DNA of 64,000 nt from Pelodictyon luteolum DSM 273 (GTDB lineage: Bacteria > Bacteroidota > Chlorobiia > Chlorobiales > Chlorobiaceae). The notes under the pieces are model-generated. The model did not search any database and was not told the DNA's origin. It saw only the letters and a list, made by a program, of their open reading frames with translations. The number at the start of each line of letters is the position of its first letter. Within the stretch, counting starts at the first letter, position 1. Of the stretch, positions 24,075 to 33,822 are shown one piece after another. The position numbers and the translations under genes were made by a program. The stretch covers positions 1,055,001 to 1,119,000 of the forward strand of contig NC_007512.1 of assembly GCF_000012485.1 (NCBI RefSeq), given 5' to 3'.

Positions 24075-25601
24075 ATGAAAACAGCCGCAACATTCTCCGC
24101 GCTCCAGGATCTTGACGCCGACCTCCTCATCTTTCCCTTCAGCAGCGAAGGCCTCAAAAAAGCCGCTTCTCCGGTTCTGGAGGCGGCAGGGCTTTCTGAT
24201 GCCCCTCTGGATGATTTCAAGGCGGCGGCGGGCGATACGCTCGTTCTCTACCCTCGTCCGGGTAAGCTTCGTGCCCCTCGTGTGATGCTTGTCGGCACGG
24301 GCGAGGCCGGGAGCCTCGATGACTGGCATCGTGCAGCGACTGCTGCAGCGTCCAGGGCCGTCGACCTTGAAGCCCGCCGAATCGTTTTCGATCTTCCGGC
24401 TGCCGGCGGCAAGGCAAAGCCCGGCATTGAGGCGGTGGCTGAAACGCTGGTCGAGGGATGCCTGTTCGGCGCCTACCGGTTTGAACGTCTGAAAAGCGGC
24501 AAACTTGATAAAGGAGAGAAGAAAACGGCAGCGAAGGGAAAGGCAAAGAAGGCTGAAAAGGGCATCGACCTCCTGACCCTCCGGGTTCCGGCTTCGGCAC
24601 TCGCCGCTGCTGAAAAAGGCATGGCCTCAGGGCTTGTCATCGGTTCGGCGCAAGAGATGGCCCGCAATCTCGTCAACCTTCCCGGCAACCACCTGCAGGC
24701 AGAAGACATTGCGCGTGCTGCCGCTGCATCCGGCAAGCAGTACGGGTACGGGGTGACGGTACTTCGCAAAAAGGAGATAGAGTCGCTCCGGATGGGCGGC
24801 CTTGTTGCCGTCAACCAGGGGAGCCTCAACCCACCGACCTTCACCGTCATGGACTATGTGCCCAAAAAGAAGGCGAAGGCGACCATCGCCCTCGTCGGCA
24901 AGGGTGTAACGTTTGATTCCGGCGGCATTTCCATCAAGCCGTCCGAGGGTATGGGCGACATGAAGTCCGACATGGCCGGAGCTGCGGCCGTCATCGGGGC
25001 TGTTGAAGCGGCTGCGCGCCTCGCCCTTCCGGTCCGCATCATCGGCCTGATTCCCGCTACCGACAACATGCCGGATGGCAACGCGCAGAAACCCGGTGAC
25101 GTCATCACCACCTATTCGGGCATTACGGTCGAAGTCGGCAACACCGATGCCGAGGGGCGCCTCATCCTTGCCGATGCCCTGACCTATGCGGCTCAGAAGT
25201 ACAGCCCTGACGCCATCATCGACCTTGCAACCCTCACCGGCGCCTGCATCGTAGCTCTCGGCTACCAGGTCGCCGGCCTGTTCAGCAACGATGACGCTTT
25301 GGCCGGTGCGATCGAAGGTGCTGCCCGCGATACCGGCGAGAAGGTCTGGCGCCTTCCTCTCTGGGAGCTATACGACGAGCAGATAAAGTCCGACGTGGCC
25401 GATGTCAGCAACACCGGAAGCCGGGGGGCAGGGACCATCACGGCGGCGAAGTTCCTCGAGAAGTTCATCGACGGCCACAAGAAATGGGCACACATCGACA
25501 TTGCCGGTCCTTCGTTCCCTGCCAAAGGCGCAGCCAAGGTGAACGGCGGCTCGGGCTTCGGTGTCCGGCTGCTTGTCGAACTCCTCAGGAAATGGTCGTA
25601 A
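24075..25601 (+). CDS. pepA: Leucyl aminopeptidase (M17, PepA)
   Basis: 508 residues. The catalytic C-terminal half carries the two-zinc M17 signature [14 protein letters not shown] and the metal/substrate region [20 protein letters not shown] with SDMAGAAAV. The N-terminal macro-like domain contains a Lys/Ala-rich insertion ([17 protein letters not shown], about residues 147-163) not typical of the family. It is a cytosolic hexameric exopeptidase removing N-terminal residues. The next gene begins 2 bp after its stop codon. Confidence 0.92.
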   Translation: MKTAATFSALQDLDADLLIFPFSSEGLKKAASPVLEAAGLSDAPLDDFKAAAGDTLVLYPRPGKLRAPRVMLVGTGEAGSLDDWHRAATAAASRAVDLEARRIVFDLPAAGGKAKPGIEAVAETLVEGCLFGAYRFERLKSGKLDKGEKKTAAKGKAKKAEKGIDLLTLRVPASALAAAEKGMASGLVIGSAQEMARNLVNLPGNHLQAEDIARAAAASGKQYGYGVTVLRKKEIESLRMGGLVAVNQGSLNPPTFTVMDYVPKKKAKATIALVGKGVTFDSGGISIKPSEGMGDMKSDMAGAAAVIGAVEAAARLALPVRIIGLIPATDNMPDGNAQKPGDVITTYSGITVEVGNTDAEGRLILADALTYAAQKYSPDAIIDLATLTGACIVALGYQVAGLFSNDDALAGAIEGAARDTGEKVWRLPLWELYDEQIKSDVADVSNTGSRGAGTITAAKFLEKFIDGHKKWAHIDIAGPSFPAKGAAKVNGGSGFGVRLLVELLRKWS

Positions 25602-25603
25602 CC

Positions 25604-26347
25604 ATGAGCGCCCAGGTTTCACAGCCGGTTCTCATCGTACCGGGGGTCCTGTTCTGGGACTCCCTGTACCAGGGCATGCGTCTTGCGCTCTCAGAACGGG
25701 TTCCCCTTGAGAGAATCGAGATTGCACCGGTCAGCCTTGGGGACTGGATCGGATTCCCGCCCTCTCCGGAGCGCTCGACGAACCGGGTGATGAAGGTTAT
25801 CGACCGCTCGCTGAAGAGGATGGCGGAGCGGTTCCCTGGAGAAAAGGTCACCATCGTCGCCCACAGCGGTGGCGGGACGGTCGCCATGGTCTACCTCCTT
25901 GAAAAGCCCTTCCAGGGTGACTGCTACCATCGTGGAGAGCAGGTATCGCGCCTCATTACCCTCGGCACGCCGTTCCGCACCCATGAGCAGTATGCGAAGC
26001 TCAAGACCGATTTCATCGACCGGCACCTCACGCCCGGTTTTTTTCGACGATGCCGGGTTGTTTCCGTCGTCAGCGACAAATACCGCGGTTCCCCCGCCGG
26101 CTCCCTCACTGAAAAGATGTGCCATCTGTTCTACCGCAGCACCTGGGGTGATGGGAATGCATCGGGAGACGGGATCGTACCGGCTGAAAGCTGCCGCCTC
26201 GAGGGGGCAAAGAACGTCATCATCCCGGATGCCGAGCATCTGCCGACCCCGCATACCCGTTGGTACGGCACGAATGAGGGGGTGCGGCAGTGGGCGGGGT
26301 GGCTTGATTCCGATGGGCCGGAAGAGCACCCCCCCGCGCTGAAATAG
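25604..26347 (+). CDS. Alpha/beta hydrolase, lipase-like
   Basis: A 247-residue cytosolic hydrolase. It starts with [12 protein letters not shown] (strand plus oxyanion region) and has the nucleophile elbow VAHSGGG (Ser about 93), with later GDGIVPAES (Asp) and [10 protein letters not shown] (His), completing a plausible Ser-Asp-His triad. [11 protein letters not shown] segment after the elbow is typical of PGAP1/lipase-class enzymes. The substrate is unknown; an esterase or acylglycerol lipase is likely. It begins 2 bp after pepA, so it is probably co-transcribed. Confidence 0.7.
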   Translation: MSAQVSQPVLIVPGVLFWDSLYQGMRLALSERVPLERIEIAPVSLGDWIGFPPSPERSTNRVMKVIDRSLKRMAERFPGEKVTIVAHSGGGTVAMVYLLEKPFQGDCYHRGEQVSRLITLGTPFRTHEQYAKLKTDFIDRHLTPGFFRRCRVVSVVSDKYRGSPAGSLTEKMCHLFYRSTWGDGNASGDGIVPAESCRLEGAKNVIIPDAEHLPTPHTRWYGTNEGVRQWAGWLDSDGPEEHPPALK

Positions 26348-26359
26348 AGAATCTTTTCT

Positions 26360-26388
26360 TTGACAAAGCCGAAGGAAAGTGGTAAAAT
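26360..26388 (+). promoter_or_regulatory. Sigma-70-type promoter for ugd
   Basis: A perfect TTGACA, a 17-bp spacer and TAAAAT, ending 56 bp before the ugd ATG. Confidence 0.7.
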
Positions 26389-26444
26389 CAAAACCCTCCA
26401 TCCGAATGGAATGGCATGTTTTTTTATAACCAAACGCCTCTGTA

Positions 26445-27779
26445 ATGAAAATAACCATATTCGGATCAGGCTATGTAGGCCTTGTTACCGGTGCATGTTT
26501 CGCTGAAGTCGGCAACGACGTGCTCTGCGTCGATATCGACCAGGACAAGATCAAGCGCCTGCAGGAAGGACACATTCCGATTTACGAGCCGGGTCTTGAA
26601 GATATCGTCATTGAAAACAGTCGTGAAGGGCGTCTCCGTTTCACTTCCGACATTGCAGAGGGCGTCGGGTTCGGCCTCTACCAGTTCATAGCCGTCGGCA
26701 CTCCTCCCGACGAGGACGGCTCGGCCGACCTCCGCCATGTGCTCAGCGTCGCCGAGAGCATCGGCACCCACATGCAGGAGTACCGGATCGTCATCAACAA
26801 GTCGACCGTGCCGGTCGGCACTGCCGATCTCGTGCGTGAGAAAATCAGTTCGGTCCTCAGCGAGCGCGCCGCAGCTATAGATTTTGATGTCGTTTCCAAC
26901 CCCGAGTTTCTGAAAGAGGGGGACGCGGTGAACGACTTCATGAAGCCCGAGCGCATCGTCATAGGTGTCGACAACCCCCGCACGAAGGAACTGCTTCGTT
27001 TCCTCTACTCGCCCTTCAACCGCAGCCATGAGCGGTTCCTGGCCATGGATGTCCGCTCTGCCGAGCTGACGAAGTATGCGGCCAACGCCATGCTGGCCAC
27101 GAAGATCAGCTTCATGAACGAGATCGCCAACATCTCCGAGCGCGTCGGTGCGGACGTCGAGGCCGTGCGTCGCGGCATCGGTTCCGATTCCCGCATCGGT
27201 TTTCCCTTCATCTACCCCGGCGTCGGTTACGGCGGCTCCTGTTTCCCTAAAGACGTCCAGGCCCTTGAGCGCACTGCGCGCAAGTACGGCTACGACTCAC
27301 GCATTCTGCAGGCGGTCGAAGCAGTCAACCACGACCAGAAGCTGAGCATCGTCGAAAAGATCAAAGCGCACTTCGGTGGCAGCCTGAAGGGCCGCACTCT
27401 GGCCATATGGGGACTTGCCTTCAAGCCGAACACCGATGACATGCGTGAGGCCCCGAGCCGCGTGGTGATTGAGGCGCTCTGGAAAGAAGGTGCTGTGGTG
27501 AGGGTCTACGATCCTGTCGCCATGGAAGAGGCCGAGCGTATCTACGGGAAGAAGGACGATCTCTACTATGCAGCCAACCCCGAGGATGCGGTGAAAGGCT
27601 CCGATGCCCTTGTCATCCTGACCGAGTGGATGGTGTTCCGCAGCCCCGATTTCGAGATGATGAAGCGCGATCTTCTCTCTCCGGTCGTTTTTGACGGCAG
27701 GAACATCTACAACCCCGAGTTCATGGAGCAGTCAGGCTTTACCTACTACTCCATCGGCCGGCTCCCGAGAGGCGTATAA
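26445..27779 (+). CDS. ugd: UDP-glucose 6-dehydrogenase
   Basis: A 444-residue enzyme that oxidises UDP-glucose to UDP-glucuronate with two NAD. The N-terminal Rossmann motif is [19 protein letters not shown]. The catalytic cysteine lies in [14 protein letters not shown], and the C-terminal domain has [20 protein letters not shown]. It supplies uronic acids for LPS or capsule. It has its own near-consensus promoter and a hairpin terminator, so it looks monocistronic. Confidence 0.95.
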   Translation: MKITIFGSGYVGLVTGACFAEVGNDVLCVDIDQDKIKRLQEGHIPIYEPGLEDIVIENSREGRLRFTSDIAEGVGFGLYQFIAVGTPPDEDGSADLRHVLSVAESIGTHMQEYRIVINKSTVPVGTADLVREKISSVLSERAAAIDFDVVSNPEFLKEGDAVNDFMKPERIVIGVDNPRTKELLRFLYSPFNRSHERFLAMDVRSAELTKYAANAMLATKISFMNEIANISERVGADVEAVRRGIGSDSRIGFPFIYPGVGYGGSCFPKDVQALERTARKYGYDSRILQAVEAVNHDQKLSIVEKIKAHFGGSLKGRTLAIWGLAFKPNTDDMREAPSRVVIEALWKEGAVVRVYDPVAMEEAERIYGKKDDLYYAANPEDAVKGSDALVILTEWMVFRSPDFEMMKRDLLSPVVFDGRNIYNPEFMEQSGFTYYSIGRLPRGV

Positions 27780-27834
27780 GCCCATCGGATTATTGCCGTC
27801 CGGATGTCGTCCGGAACATCATACGGACAACGTG

Positions 27835-27856
27835 CAGCCCTCCCTTGTGAGGGCTG
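27835..27856. terminator. Hairpin terminator between ugd and thiD
   Basis: An 8-bp perfect stem (CAGCCCTC with GAGGGCTG) and a 6-nt loop, 56 bp after the ugd stop and between convergent genes. There is no U-tract on the plus strand. Confidence 0.5.
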
Positions 27857-27867
27857 TTCGCCGTTAG

Positions 27868-27927
27868 GGCTGTTCCCGGACTCCGGCTGTTCCCGGACTC
27901 CGGCTGTTCCCGGACTCCGGCTGTTCC
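27868..27927. repeat. 17-bp tandem repeat, 3.5 copies
   Basis: The unit GGCTGTTCCCGGACTCC occurs three times back to back with identical sequence, plus a 9-bp partial fourth copy, just before the thiD stop codon. There are no spacers, so it is not a CRISPR array. It may be a simple variable-number repeat. Confidence 0.9.
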
Positions 27928-27932
27928 TACCT

Positions 27933-28742
27933 TTATAACCCTCCCGTGATGTGCAGCAGCGGGCCGCTGCCCTGGCCGAGCCTCCATCGGGCTCCGGCCC
28001 GTATGGCTTCGGTGGTGTAGTCTTTAGCCTTCCGGACCGCTTCCCTCATCGGCTCTCCCTTTGCCAGATATGAGGCCACAGCCGATGAGAGCGTACAGCC
28101 TGTGCCGTGGGTGTTGGGGCTTGCTACCCGTTCGGATGTGAGCCACGTGATGCTCCCTTCAAACAGGAGGCAGTCGCTGCAGGTATTTCCTGCAGCGTGT
28201 CCTCCCTTCAGCAGGACAGAGCCTGCGCCCCGGCCGGAGAGTGCCCTTGCCGCAGCTTCGGTTTCCTCGGGTGTGGAGGGTGCGTGCGGGAGACCGAGCA
28301 GGACGGCAGCTTCTGGGAGGTTCGGAGTGATGATGGAGGCAAGGGGGAAAAGCTTTTCGACGAACAAAGCCAGGTCGCGGGGCTCGAGGAGCGCGGTGCC
28401 GGAGGAGGAACGAAGCACCGTGTCAAGGACAACGGGCGTTGAGGGCGGAAGCATGGCGACAAGTTCTGCAACTGCAGAAACCATCCGTCCGCTGCCGAGC
28501 ATCCCTATTTTGACTGCGTCGATTGCAATATCGCTGTAGATGGCATAAAACTGCTCTCTGAGGCACGTTTCGCTCTGTTGATGGATCGACACCACTTCGC
28601 GGGTGTTCTGGGCTGTAATGGCCGTTATGACTGTCGTTGCATAGCATCCGAGCGCCGCAGCGGTTTTGATGTCTGCCTGGATGCCGGCGCCTCCGCTCCC
28701 GTCCGAACCGGCGATGGCGAGGATGGTTGCATAGCGCTTCAT
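27933..28742 (-). CDS. thiD: Hydroxymethylpyrimidine (phosphate) kinase ThiD
   Basis: A 269-residue ribokinase-fold enzyme. The N-terminus has ILAIAGSDGSGGAGIQADIK, the HMP-binding signature, and the C-terminal anion hole and catalytic Asp lie in NTHGTGCTLSSAVASYLAKG. It phosphorylates HMP and HMP-P to HMP-PP for thiamin synthesis. The start overlaps the thiE stop by 4 bp, so the two are coupled. Confidence 0.93.
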   Translation of the reverse strand: MKRYATILAIAGSDGSGGAGIQADIKTAAALGCYATTVITAITAQNTREVVSIHQQSETCLREQFYAIYSDIAIDAVKIGMLGSGRMVSAVAELVAMLPPSTPVVLDTVLRSSSGTALLEPRDLALFVEKLFPLASIITPNLPEAAVLLGLPHAPSTPEETEAAARALSGRGAGSVLLKGGHAAGNTCSDCLLFEGSITWLTSERVASPNTHGTGCTLSSAVASYLAKGEPMREAVRKAKDYTTEAIRAGARWRLGQGSGPLLHITGGL

Positions 28743-29377
28743 GTCCCCTCTCCCGCACGTGTGGTGTTCATGATGGCCATTAGGCTGCGGGCCGCCTCTT
28801 CCGGGCTTTCCGCCTTCGTCACTGCGGAGATGACGGCGATGCCTGCCGCACCACGGGAAATGAGGGGTCCGGCATTTTCGCGGGTGATGCCCCCGATGGC
28901 GATGAGCGGGATCCTGAGAGCAGCCGCCGCGAGGCTGATTGCTTCGGGTCCGAGAGGCTTGTATCCCTTCGCTTTGGAGCCGGTCGGAAAGATGTGCCCG
29001 AATCCGGCATAATCCGCTCCGTTCCGTTCTGCCTTGAGGGCTTCATCCACTGAAGATGTCGATGCTCCGATGATTTTTCCCGGTCCGAAGAGTTGGCGCG
29101 CAGCCGCTACCGGCAGGTCGTCCTGGCCGAGATGGACGCCGTCTGCATCTGTCGCAAGCGCTATGTCTGCCCTGTCGTTGATGATGAAGAGTGCACCGGC
29201 TTGGCGGCAGAAGGGAATGAGGGCTTCGGCGAGCCGGCAGAGTTCTCTTCCTGATGCTGTTTTCCGCCGCAGCTGGATCATGTTCGCGCCGCCCCTGAGG
29301 GCTCGGGGGACCATGTCCAGCGGACTGGTGTCCTCATCGGTGATGACGCAGAGGATGGGTGAGTGTGGACTGTTCAT
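28739..29377 (-). CDS. thiE: Thiamine-phosphate synthase ThiE
   Basis: A 212-residue TIM barrel. Family motifs are MIQLRRKTASGRELCRLA, INDRADIALATDADGVHLGQ with DDLPV, GASTSSVDEALKAERNGADY, GHIFPTGSK and the phosphate loop IAIGGITREN. It joins HMP-PP with thiazole phosphate. It overlaps the gene on each side by 4 bp, giving an order of paralogue, thiE, thiD. Confidence 0.92.
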   Translation of the reverse strand: MNSPHSPILCVITDEDTSPLDMVPRALRGGANMIQLRRKTASGRELCRLAEALIPFCRQAGALFIINDRADIALATDADGVHLGQDDLPVAAARQLFGPGKIIGASTSSVDEALKAERNGADYAGFGHIFPTGSKAKGYKPLGPEAISLAAAALRIPLIAIGGITRENAGPLISRGAAGIAVISAVTKAESPEEAARSLMAIMNTTRAGEGT

Positions 29378-30018
29378 CCTGTTATCCTGTAAAGGTTTTC
29401 AATGGTGGACGGAAGGTGTTCGCTGCCGGAGAAAAGGCTTATGGCGGCAATGCCCCATGCCCCGCACTCCATGCACTCTTTCGTGCGCTCCAGTGTGATG
29501 CCTCCGAGGGCATAGACCGGGATGGAGACGGCACGGCAGACCTCCCTGAGTTTTTCCGTCCCCTGAGGAGGACCGAAGGCAAGTTTGGAGGGCGTGCTGT
29601 AGACCGGGCTGAAGAACAGGTAGCCGGCACCAGCCTCCTCGGCCGCGACTGCGTCCCGGAGGGAGTGTACGCTGCGCCCGAAGATGAGCGAAGGCGCGGC
29701 TTTCCGGAGCAGGTGCAGGGGACAGGCCTCTTCGGGCAGATGGACCCCGTCGAGCCCTACCGTCAGCGCAATGTCGATGCGTTCCGATACCAGCAGCCTT
29801 GATCCTGCCGTAAGCGGCAGTTTCCGTGCATCACGGGCCAGAGCAAAGAGCTGCCTGCCGGAAAGATGTTTTTCGCGGATGAGGATCATGCACGGCGGAG
29901 CTCCGGCAAGCCTCAGGAGAAGCGATTCCGTCCCGCTGCCTACCTGAGTGGATGTCGCGGGGCTGCTGATCACCGTGATGCGGGGCAGGGGAGCTGATGA
30001 CGGGGTTCTTGCCTTCAT
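29374..30018 (-). CDS. ThiE/TenI-family paralogue
   Basis: A 214-residue TIM barrel related to ThiE. It has MILIREKHLSGRQLFALA, DIALTVGLDGVHLPEEACP, FGRSVHSLRDAVAAEEAGAG, FFSPVYSTPSK and ALGGITLERTKE. It differs from ThiE at the pyrimidine-binding loops (LPEEACP in place of LGQDDLP) and looks like TenI-type thiazole tautomerases, which aromatise the thiazole made by ThiG. It is the first gene of a coupled thiamin operon. I see no TPP riboswitch in the 105 bp upstream. Confidence 0.75.
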   Translation of the reverse strand: MKARTPSSAPLPRITVISSPATSTQVGSGTESLLLRLAGAPPCMILIREKHLSGRQLFALARDARKLPLTAGSRLLVSERIDIALTVGLDGVHLPEEACPLHLLRKAAPSLIFGRSVHSLRDAVAAEEAGAGYLFFSPVYSTPSKLAFGPPQGTEKLREVCRAVSIPVYALGGITLERTKECMECGAWGIAAISLFSGSEHLPSTIENLYRITG

Positions 30019-30123
30019 GGCGTTGCTGGCTTTGATATTTCTCGGACATTAAATAATTTAGAGGGTAAAAGCAACCGGAGCGAGTATCCAGTCACCCATT
30101 TGCATTGAGGAGAAGCCCAGCAT

Positions 30124-30612
30124 ATGGAAAGCATTGAACAGAATCTTGCGGATGCCGGCCTTGTGCTGCCTTCCCCCTCAACGGCCTCTCCGCTCTACGC
30201 TCCGGCCATTCTTTCCGGCAACCTGATTTATACCTCCGGCCAGCTCCCGATGGTAGATGGCGTGCTGGCTTCCCGGGGGGGCGTCGGCAGGGTCTCGGCG
30301 GCCCGTCTTGAGGATGCTTCCCTGGCATCGCGCATTGCCCTCATCAACGCCCTTGCCGCCATACGCACGGTAACGGGCTCGCTTGACGCCATCACCCAGG
30401 TGGTTCGTCTCACGCTGTATGTTTCAAGCGAGCCGGATTTCACCGGTCAGCATCTTGTCGCAAATGCGGCCTCAACCGTTCTTCTCGATATCTTCAAAGA
30501 GCGGGGGAGGCATGTCCGCAGTGCTGTCGGTGTCGCCTGTCTGCCCCTCGATGCCAGCCTTGAGCTTGAGCTCATCGTCGCATACAACCCCTCCTTCCCC
30601 CCTTCACACTGA
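30124..30612 (+). CDS. RidA/YjgF family protein
   Basis: A 162-residue protein of the longer RidA-like subfamily (about 155 residues). It has NLIYTSGQLPMVDG near the N-terminus, SLDAITQVVRLTLYVSSEPD and a C-terminal GVACLPLDASLELELIV. RidA proteins hydrolyse reactive enamines/imines from PLP enzymes; the catalytic Arg of classical RidA (usually in an ARxAV/A motif) is replaced here by SAVGVACL, so the activity may differ. It diverges from the thiamin operon. Confidence 0.8.
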   Translation: MESIEQNLADAGLVLPSPSTASPLYAPAILSGNLIYTSGQLPMVDGVLASRGGVGRVSAARLEDASLASRIALINALAAIRTVTGSLDAITQVVRLTLYVSSEPDFTGQHLVANAASTVLLDIFKERGRHVRSAVGVACLPLDASLELELIVAYNPSFPPSH

Positions 30613-31381
30613 CTGGAAAAACATATCTCCAGAGATTGATTGATGGCACAATCAATTCCCGATGATGTGCATCATTAAGCGCAGTTAAATCAAGTGTAAG
30701 GCGCGCAAAGCGTTGTTGATAAGTCTTGAGTATTTATGATTTATGTTTCAACGTAACAGTCGCCAACAACAACTGAACCATTGTTGGCAATAACTGCCTT
30801 GATGCTTCTTGTTTGTCGCAATAAGTGCTTTTGTCTCTCTGGTTATCCCGTCTCGCAAATAAGTCATAATTTTATCTTATAAAGTATGGTAAGATGTTTA
30901 AATAAAAGATTATAGATGTTTTTGGTGAATGTTTGCTTTATGTTGTTTGTGTTGCTGGTAATATTCTTCTGCTGTGTCGTTGTTGGTTGGCTTCACACTG
31001 TTCTTTGCGGTTGTTCATATGGCGCTTATTTTGTTTCATTATTCGGCTTTCAGTTGACTTATCTGGTATATCGTGTTGCTGTTGTCTTTTCTCTTAATGT
31101 TTTTTGTCATCTCTTTTGTTGGTTGCTTGTTCGGTTTTTTTGTATGCTGTTATTTGGGCGTTCATTTTACTTGCGGATAAGAGTTCTTTTTGCGCTCTAT
31201 GCTGCCCTTCCCTGCTGTAAGGCCGGGCGTGCATCCGTTTCCTGTGCACGTCACCTGTCCTGTTTTTGGGCGGCGACGGGTTAAGCTGTATCTTCATGAA
31301 AGCGGAGGCTGGTTGCGGGTTCCTGCTGTTGCCCGGGACTGCCTTCCTCTGTCATCACCATCGTATTAATTGTGTTCTGCC
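30613..31381. other. Long T-rich, gene-poor intergenic region
   Basis: About 770 bp with much lower GC than the surroundings and strong strand asymmetry: 30900-31180 is T/G-rich on the plus strand. Near the ridA end are two small palindromes, an 8-bp stem at 30635-30656 (ATTGATTG/CAATCAAT) and ATGATG-TG-CATCAT at about 30662, and CCAACAA/TTGTTGG pairs at about 30760-30786. The only longer ORF (30916-31284) would encode a highly hydrophobic 122-residue peptide but has no Shine-Dalgarno sequence. I treat it as non-coding or of foreign origin. Confidence 0.5.
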
Positions 31382-33031
31382 ATGTCCCGTATTCTGACCA
31401 TAGCGATGATGCTCGTCGTCCTGGCCTTCGGCGTTTTTCTCGGATCCAGGATGGCCGGTGACGGTACAGATCGCTACAGGGAGCAGAAAAAAATGAGTGA
31501 GGCCTATGAGCTCATCAAGGCCTTTTATGTCGATGATGTCCCTGGCGACAGTCTTGCGGGTGCGGGAGTGCAGGGGATGGCCGGCTATCTGGATCCGCAT
31601 ACCCTCTACCTTGCTCCTGAAAAAGCCGCGTATTCCCAGGCGGAGTTCGATGGCAATTTCGATGGCATCGGCATCGAGTACGATGTCCTCAACGATACAC
31701 TGCTTGTTGTCACTCCGCTGTCCGGCGGGCCGAGTGCCGCAGTCGGCATCGCTCCCGGCGACCGGATCCTTGCCATCGATTCCGTGTCCTGCATCGGCAT
31801 TTCCCGCCAGGACGTCATGCGCAAGCTCAGGGGGAAACGCGGGACCAGGGTATTGCTGAACGTCTATCGTCCCCTTTCCGGCAAGAGTTTCGACTTTCTG
31901 GTTACAAGGGGGAAGATTTCCACCTCCAGTGTCGACGCGGCCTTTATGCTCGAAGGCGGCAACGGTTACATCCGCATCAGCCGTTTCATGGCCACAACGG
32001 CCGATGAGTTCCGCCTTGCACTCACGAAGCTCCGCCATGCCGGCATGCGGCGTCTTATCGTTGACCTTCGGGGCAATCCGGGCGGGTTTCTTGAGCAGGC
32101 CGTGCAGGTGGCTGACGAGTTTCTGGGTGAAGGGCAGCTGATTGTCTATACGAAAAGCAGGAATTCGGCTGAGAATGTCCGCTATGTGGCACATTCGGGA
32201 GACGGATACGAAAAAGGAGCGCTTGTGGTGCTCGTCGACAAGGGGAGCGCCTCAGCATCCGAGATCCTGGCCGGTGCCCTGCAGGATAACCATCGTGCCG
32301 TCATTGTCGGTGAGCTGACGTTCGGAAAGGGGCTCGTGCAACGCCAGCTGCAGTTTTCCGACGGCTCTATGCTCCGTCTGACGGTTTCAAGGTACTACAC
32401 GCCTTCCGGCAGGCAGATCCAGCGGCAGTATGTGAAGGGGGAGGGCGGACGTGACCGCTATTATCATGAATCTCTGGCCAATATCATGCCGGGGAAACTC
32501 TTTAGTGACCCCGACAGTTTACTCTACCGGAAAACCAGCGAGGTATCCGTGTACAGAACCGGAGGTCTCTACGGGGTGCTTGATTCCCTGAAGGGTAAAG
32601 CAGCTTCGAAGAACCTTCAGCTGAATGCGCTGTCGGCAGCCGGGGGCATCATTCCCGATTTCTGGGTGACGGGGCGTCCCTATACGGAGTTCTATCAGGA
32701 GATGTACCGCTCAGGCCTGTTTGAGGACATTGCCCTTAAGATCCTTGATGACCCGAAGAGTTCCGTACAGGCCTACCGCGCGTCGCTTGATGGGTTCATT
32801 TCCGGCTATCTGGACGACGGGCGCCTGCTTTCTCTGGTCCGGAAGTCCTGCAGTGCCAGAGGGATTGCCTTTGATGCGGCATCCTTCCGCCGCGACAGGG
32901 CGTATGTAGCCCTTGCAGTCAAGTCGCGCATAGCCCATCAGCTGTTTGGTTTCGAGGGTCAGATCCGGGTGTTTGTTTCGGGTGCGGACCCTGTGGTCCG
33001 CATGGCCGGAGAACTTCCTGTAGTCCCTTGA
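31382..33031 (+). CDS. S41 C-terminal processing peptidase (CtpA-like)
   Basis: About 549 residues. An N-terminal signal anchor ([19 protein letters not shown]) precedes a PDZ domain (about 85-170, [20 protein letters not shown] then [12 protein letters not shown]) and the S41 catalytic domain. The serine lies in [18 protein letters not shown] (about 287-304), and the Lys of the Ser-Lys dyad in TFGKGLVQ. About 180 C-terminal residues follow, of a type common in Bacteroidetes/Chlorobi. It is a periplasmic protease trimming C-termini of envelope proteins. The ATG at 31382 is chosen over a GTG 12 bp earlier. Confidence 0.88.
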   Translation: MSRILTIAMMLVVLAFGVFLGSRMAGDGTDRYREQKKMSEAYELIKAFYVDDVPGDSLAGAGVQGMAGYLDPHTLYLAPEKAAYSQAEFDGNFDGIGIEYDVLNDTLLVVTPLSGGPSAAVGIAPGDRILAIDSVSCIGISRQDVMRKLRGKRGTRVLLNVYRPLSGKSFDFLVTRGKISTSSVDAAFMLEGGNGYIRISRFMATTADEFRLALTKLRHAGMRRLIVDLRGNPGGFLEQAVQVADEFLGEGQLIVYTKSRNSAENVRYVAHSGDGYEKGALVVLVDKGSASASEILAGALQDNHRAVIVGELTFGKGLVQRQLQFSDGSMLRLTVSRYYTPSGRQIQRQYVKGEGGRDRYYHESLANIMPGKLFSDPDSLLYRKTSEVSVYRTGGLYGVLDSLKGKAASKNLQLNALSAAGGIIPDFWVTGRPYTEFYQEMYRSGLFEDIALKILDDPKSSVQAYRASLDGFISGYLDDGRLLSLVRKSCSARGIAFDAASFRRDRAYVALAVKSRIAHQLFGFEGQIRVFVSGADPVVRMAGELPVVP

Positions 33032-33086
33032 GTTCCGGACCTCGTTTCATCTTCACTCATTAATCATCTTTAATCAGTCAATCCAC

Positions 33087-33746
33087 ATGCCGTCACTGCT
33101 TGAAAAAATCAACAATGAGAGCTGCACGCTCCGCCTGAAAAACGACTGGCTCAAGATTTTCACCTGCCCGGTCCCGAGTTCGGATTTCCTCTCTTTTGTC
33201 GGCGTCGCCGAGCTTGATGCATCGCGGGACGCTGTTCTGGCATTGCTCTACGACATCGAGTCCGCGACCGAGTGGGTATGGAAGACCAGTGAGATGCGCC
33301 TCCTCCAGGAACTTTCCGGTGATGACGGCCGGGTGGTATACCAGGTGGTCAGCGCGCCGTGGCCTGTCACCGACCGTGAGATCATCAGCCGTTCGGAAGG
33401 GTTCATGGATCCCGAGACCGGCGAGGCGTTCATCAGCATCGAAGGCCTTCCCGACTTCCTTCCGCCCGACAGCCGCTATGTGCGGGTGCCGAGCCTGACG
33501 GGAGCGTGGAACATCACCCCTCTCGCCCTGGATCGATGCAGGGTGGTATTCAGGCTTCACATCGAGCCCGGTGGCGAAATCCCCTCATGGCTTGCCAACA
33601 TCGCCGTTATCGATACGCCCTACCACACCCTCTGCAACCTGAAAGAGATGGTGAAACGCGAGAAATACAGGACGCCGGTGAAGGCTCCCTTCAAAGAGTC
33701 TTCAAGGGACGTAATCCGCAATTATGAGGAATTTATTTCCGCCTGA
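33087..33746 (+). CDS. START-like lipid-binding domain protein (copy 1)
   Basis: A 219-residue soluble protein. The START/SRPBCC pattern appears as [20 protein letters not shown], then [34 protein letters not shown] and a C-terminal helix ([20 protein letters not shown]). This is the fold of START proteins that bind sterols, phospholipids or other hydrophobic ligands. It is followed by a second copy (33823-34440). The ligand is unknown. The two are co-oriented after the ctp gene. Confidence 0.7.
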   Translation: MPSLLEKINNESCTLRLKNDWLKIFTCPVPSSDFLSFVGVAELDASRDAVLALLYDIESATEWVWKTSEMRLLQELSGDDGRVVYQVVSAPWPVTDREIISRSEGFMDPETGEAFISIEGLPDFLPPDSRYVRVPSLTGAWNITPLALDRCRVVFRLHIEPGGEIPSWLANIAVIDTPYHTLCNLKEMVKREKYRTPVKAPFKESSRDVIRNYEEFISA

Positions 33747-33822
33747 TTGTTATTTTTCCCTTTTAACTCAGGCCGTCCCGTATAACAGCCGCTCCTTCCT
33801 CAGTCATCTAACCGCTTCAGGC

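Noticed and set aside
27868-27927. CRISPR array
   Set aside because: Repeats are contiguous with no spacers and only 17 bp.
30019-30123. TPP riboswitch for the thiamin operon
   Set aside because: The minus-strand leader lacks the CUGAGA and other conserved thi-box elements; too short.
30916-31284. 122-residue hydrophobic ORF in the T-rich island
   Set aside because: T-rich DNA trivially encodes Phe/Leu/Val/Cys; no Shine-Dalgarno sequence and no conserved feature visible.
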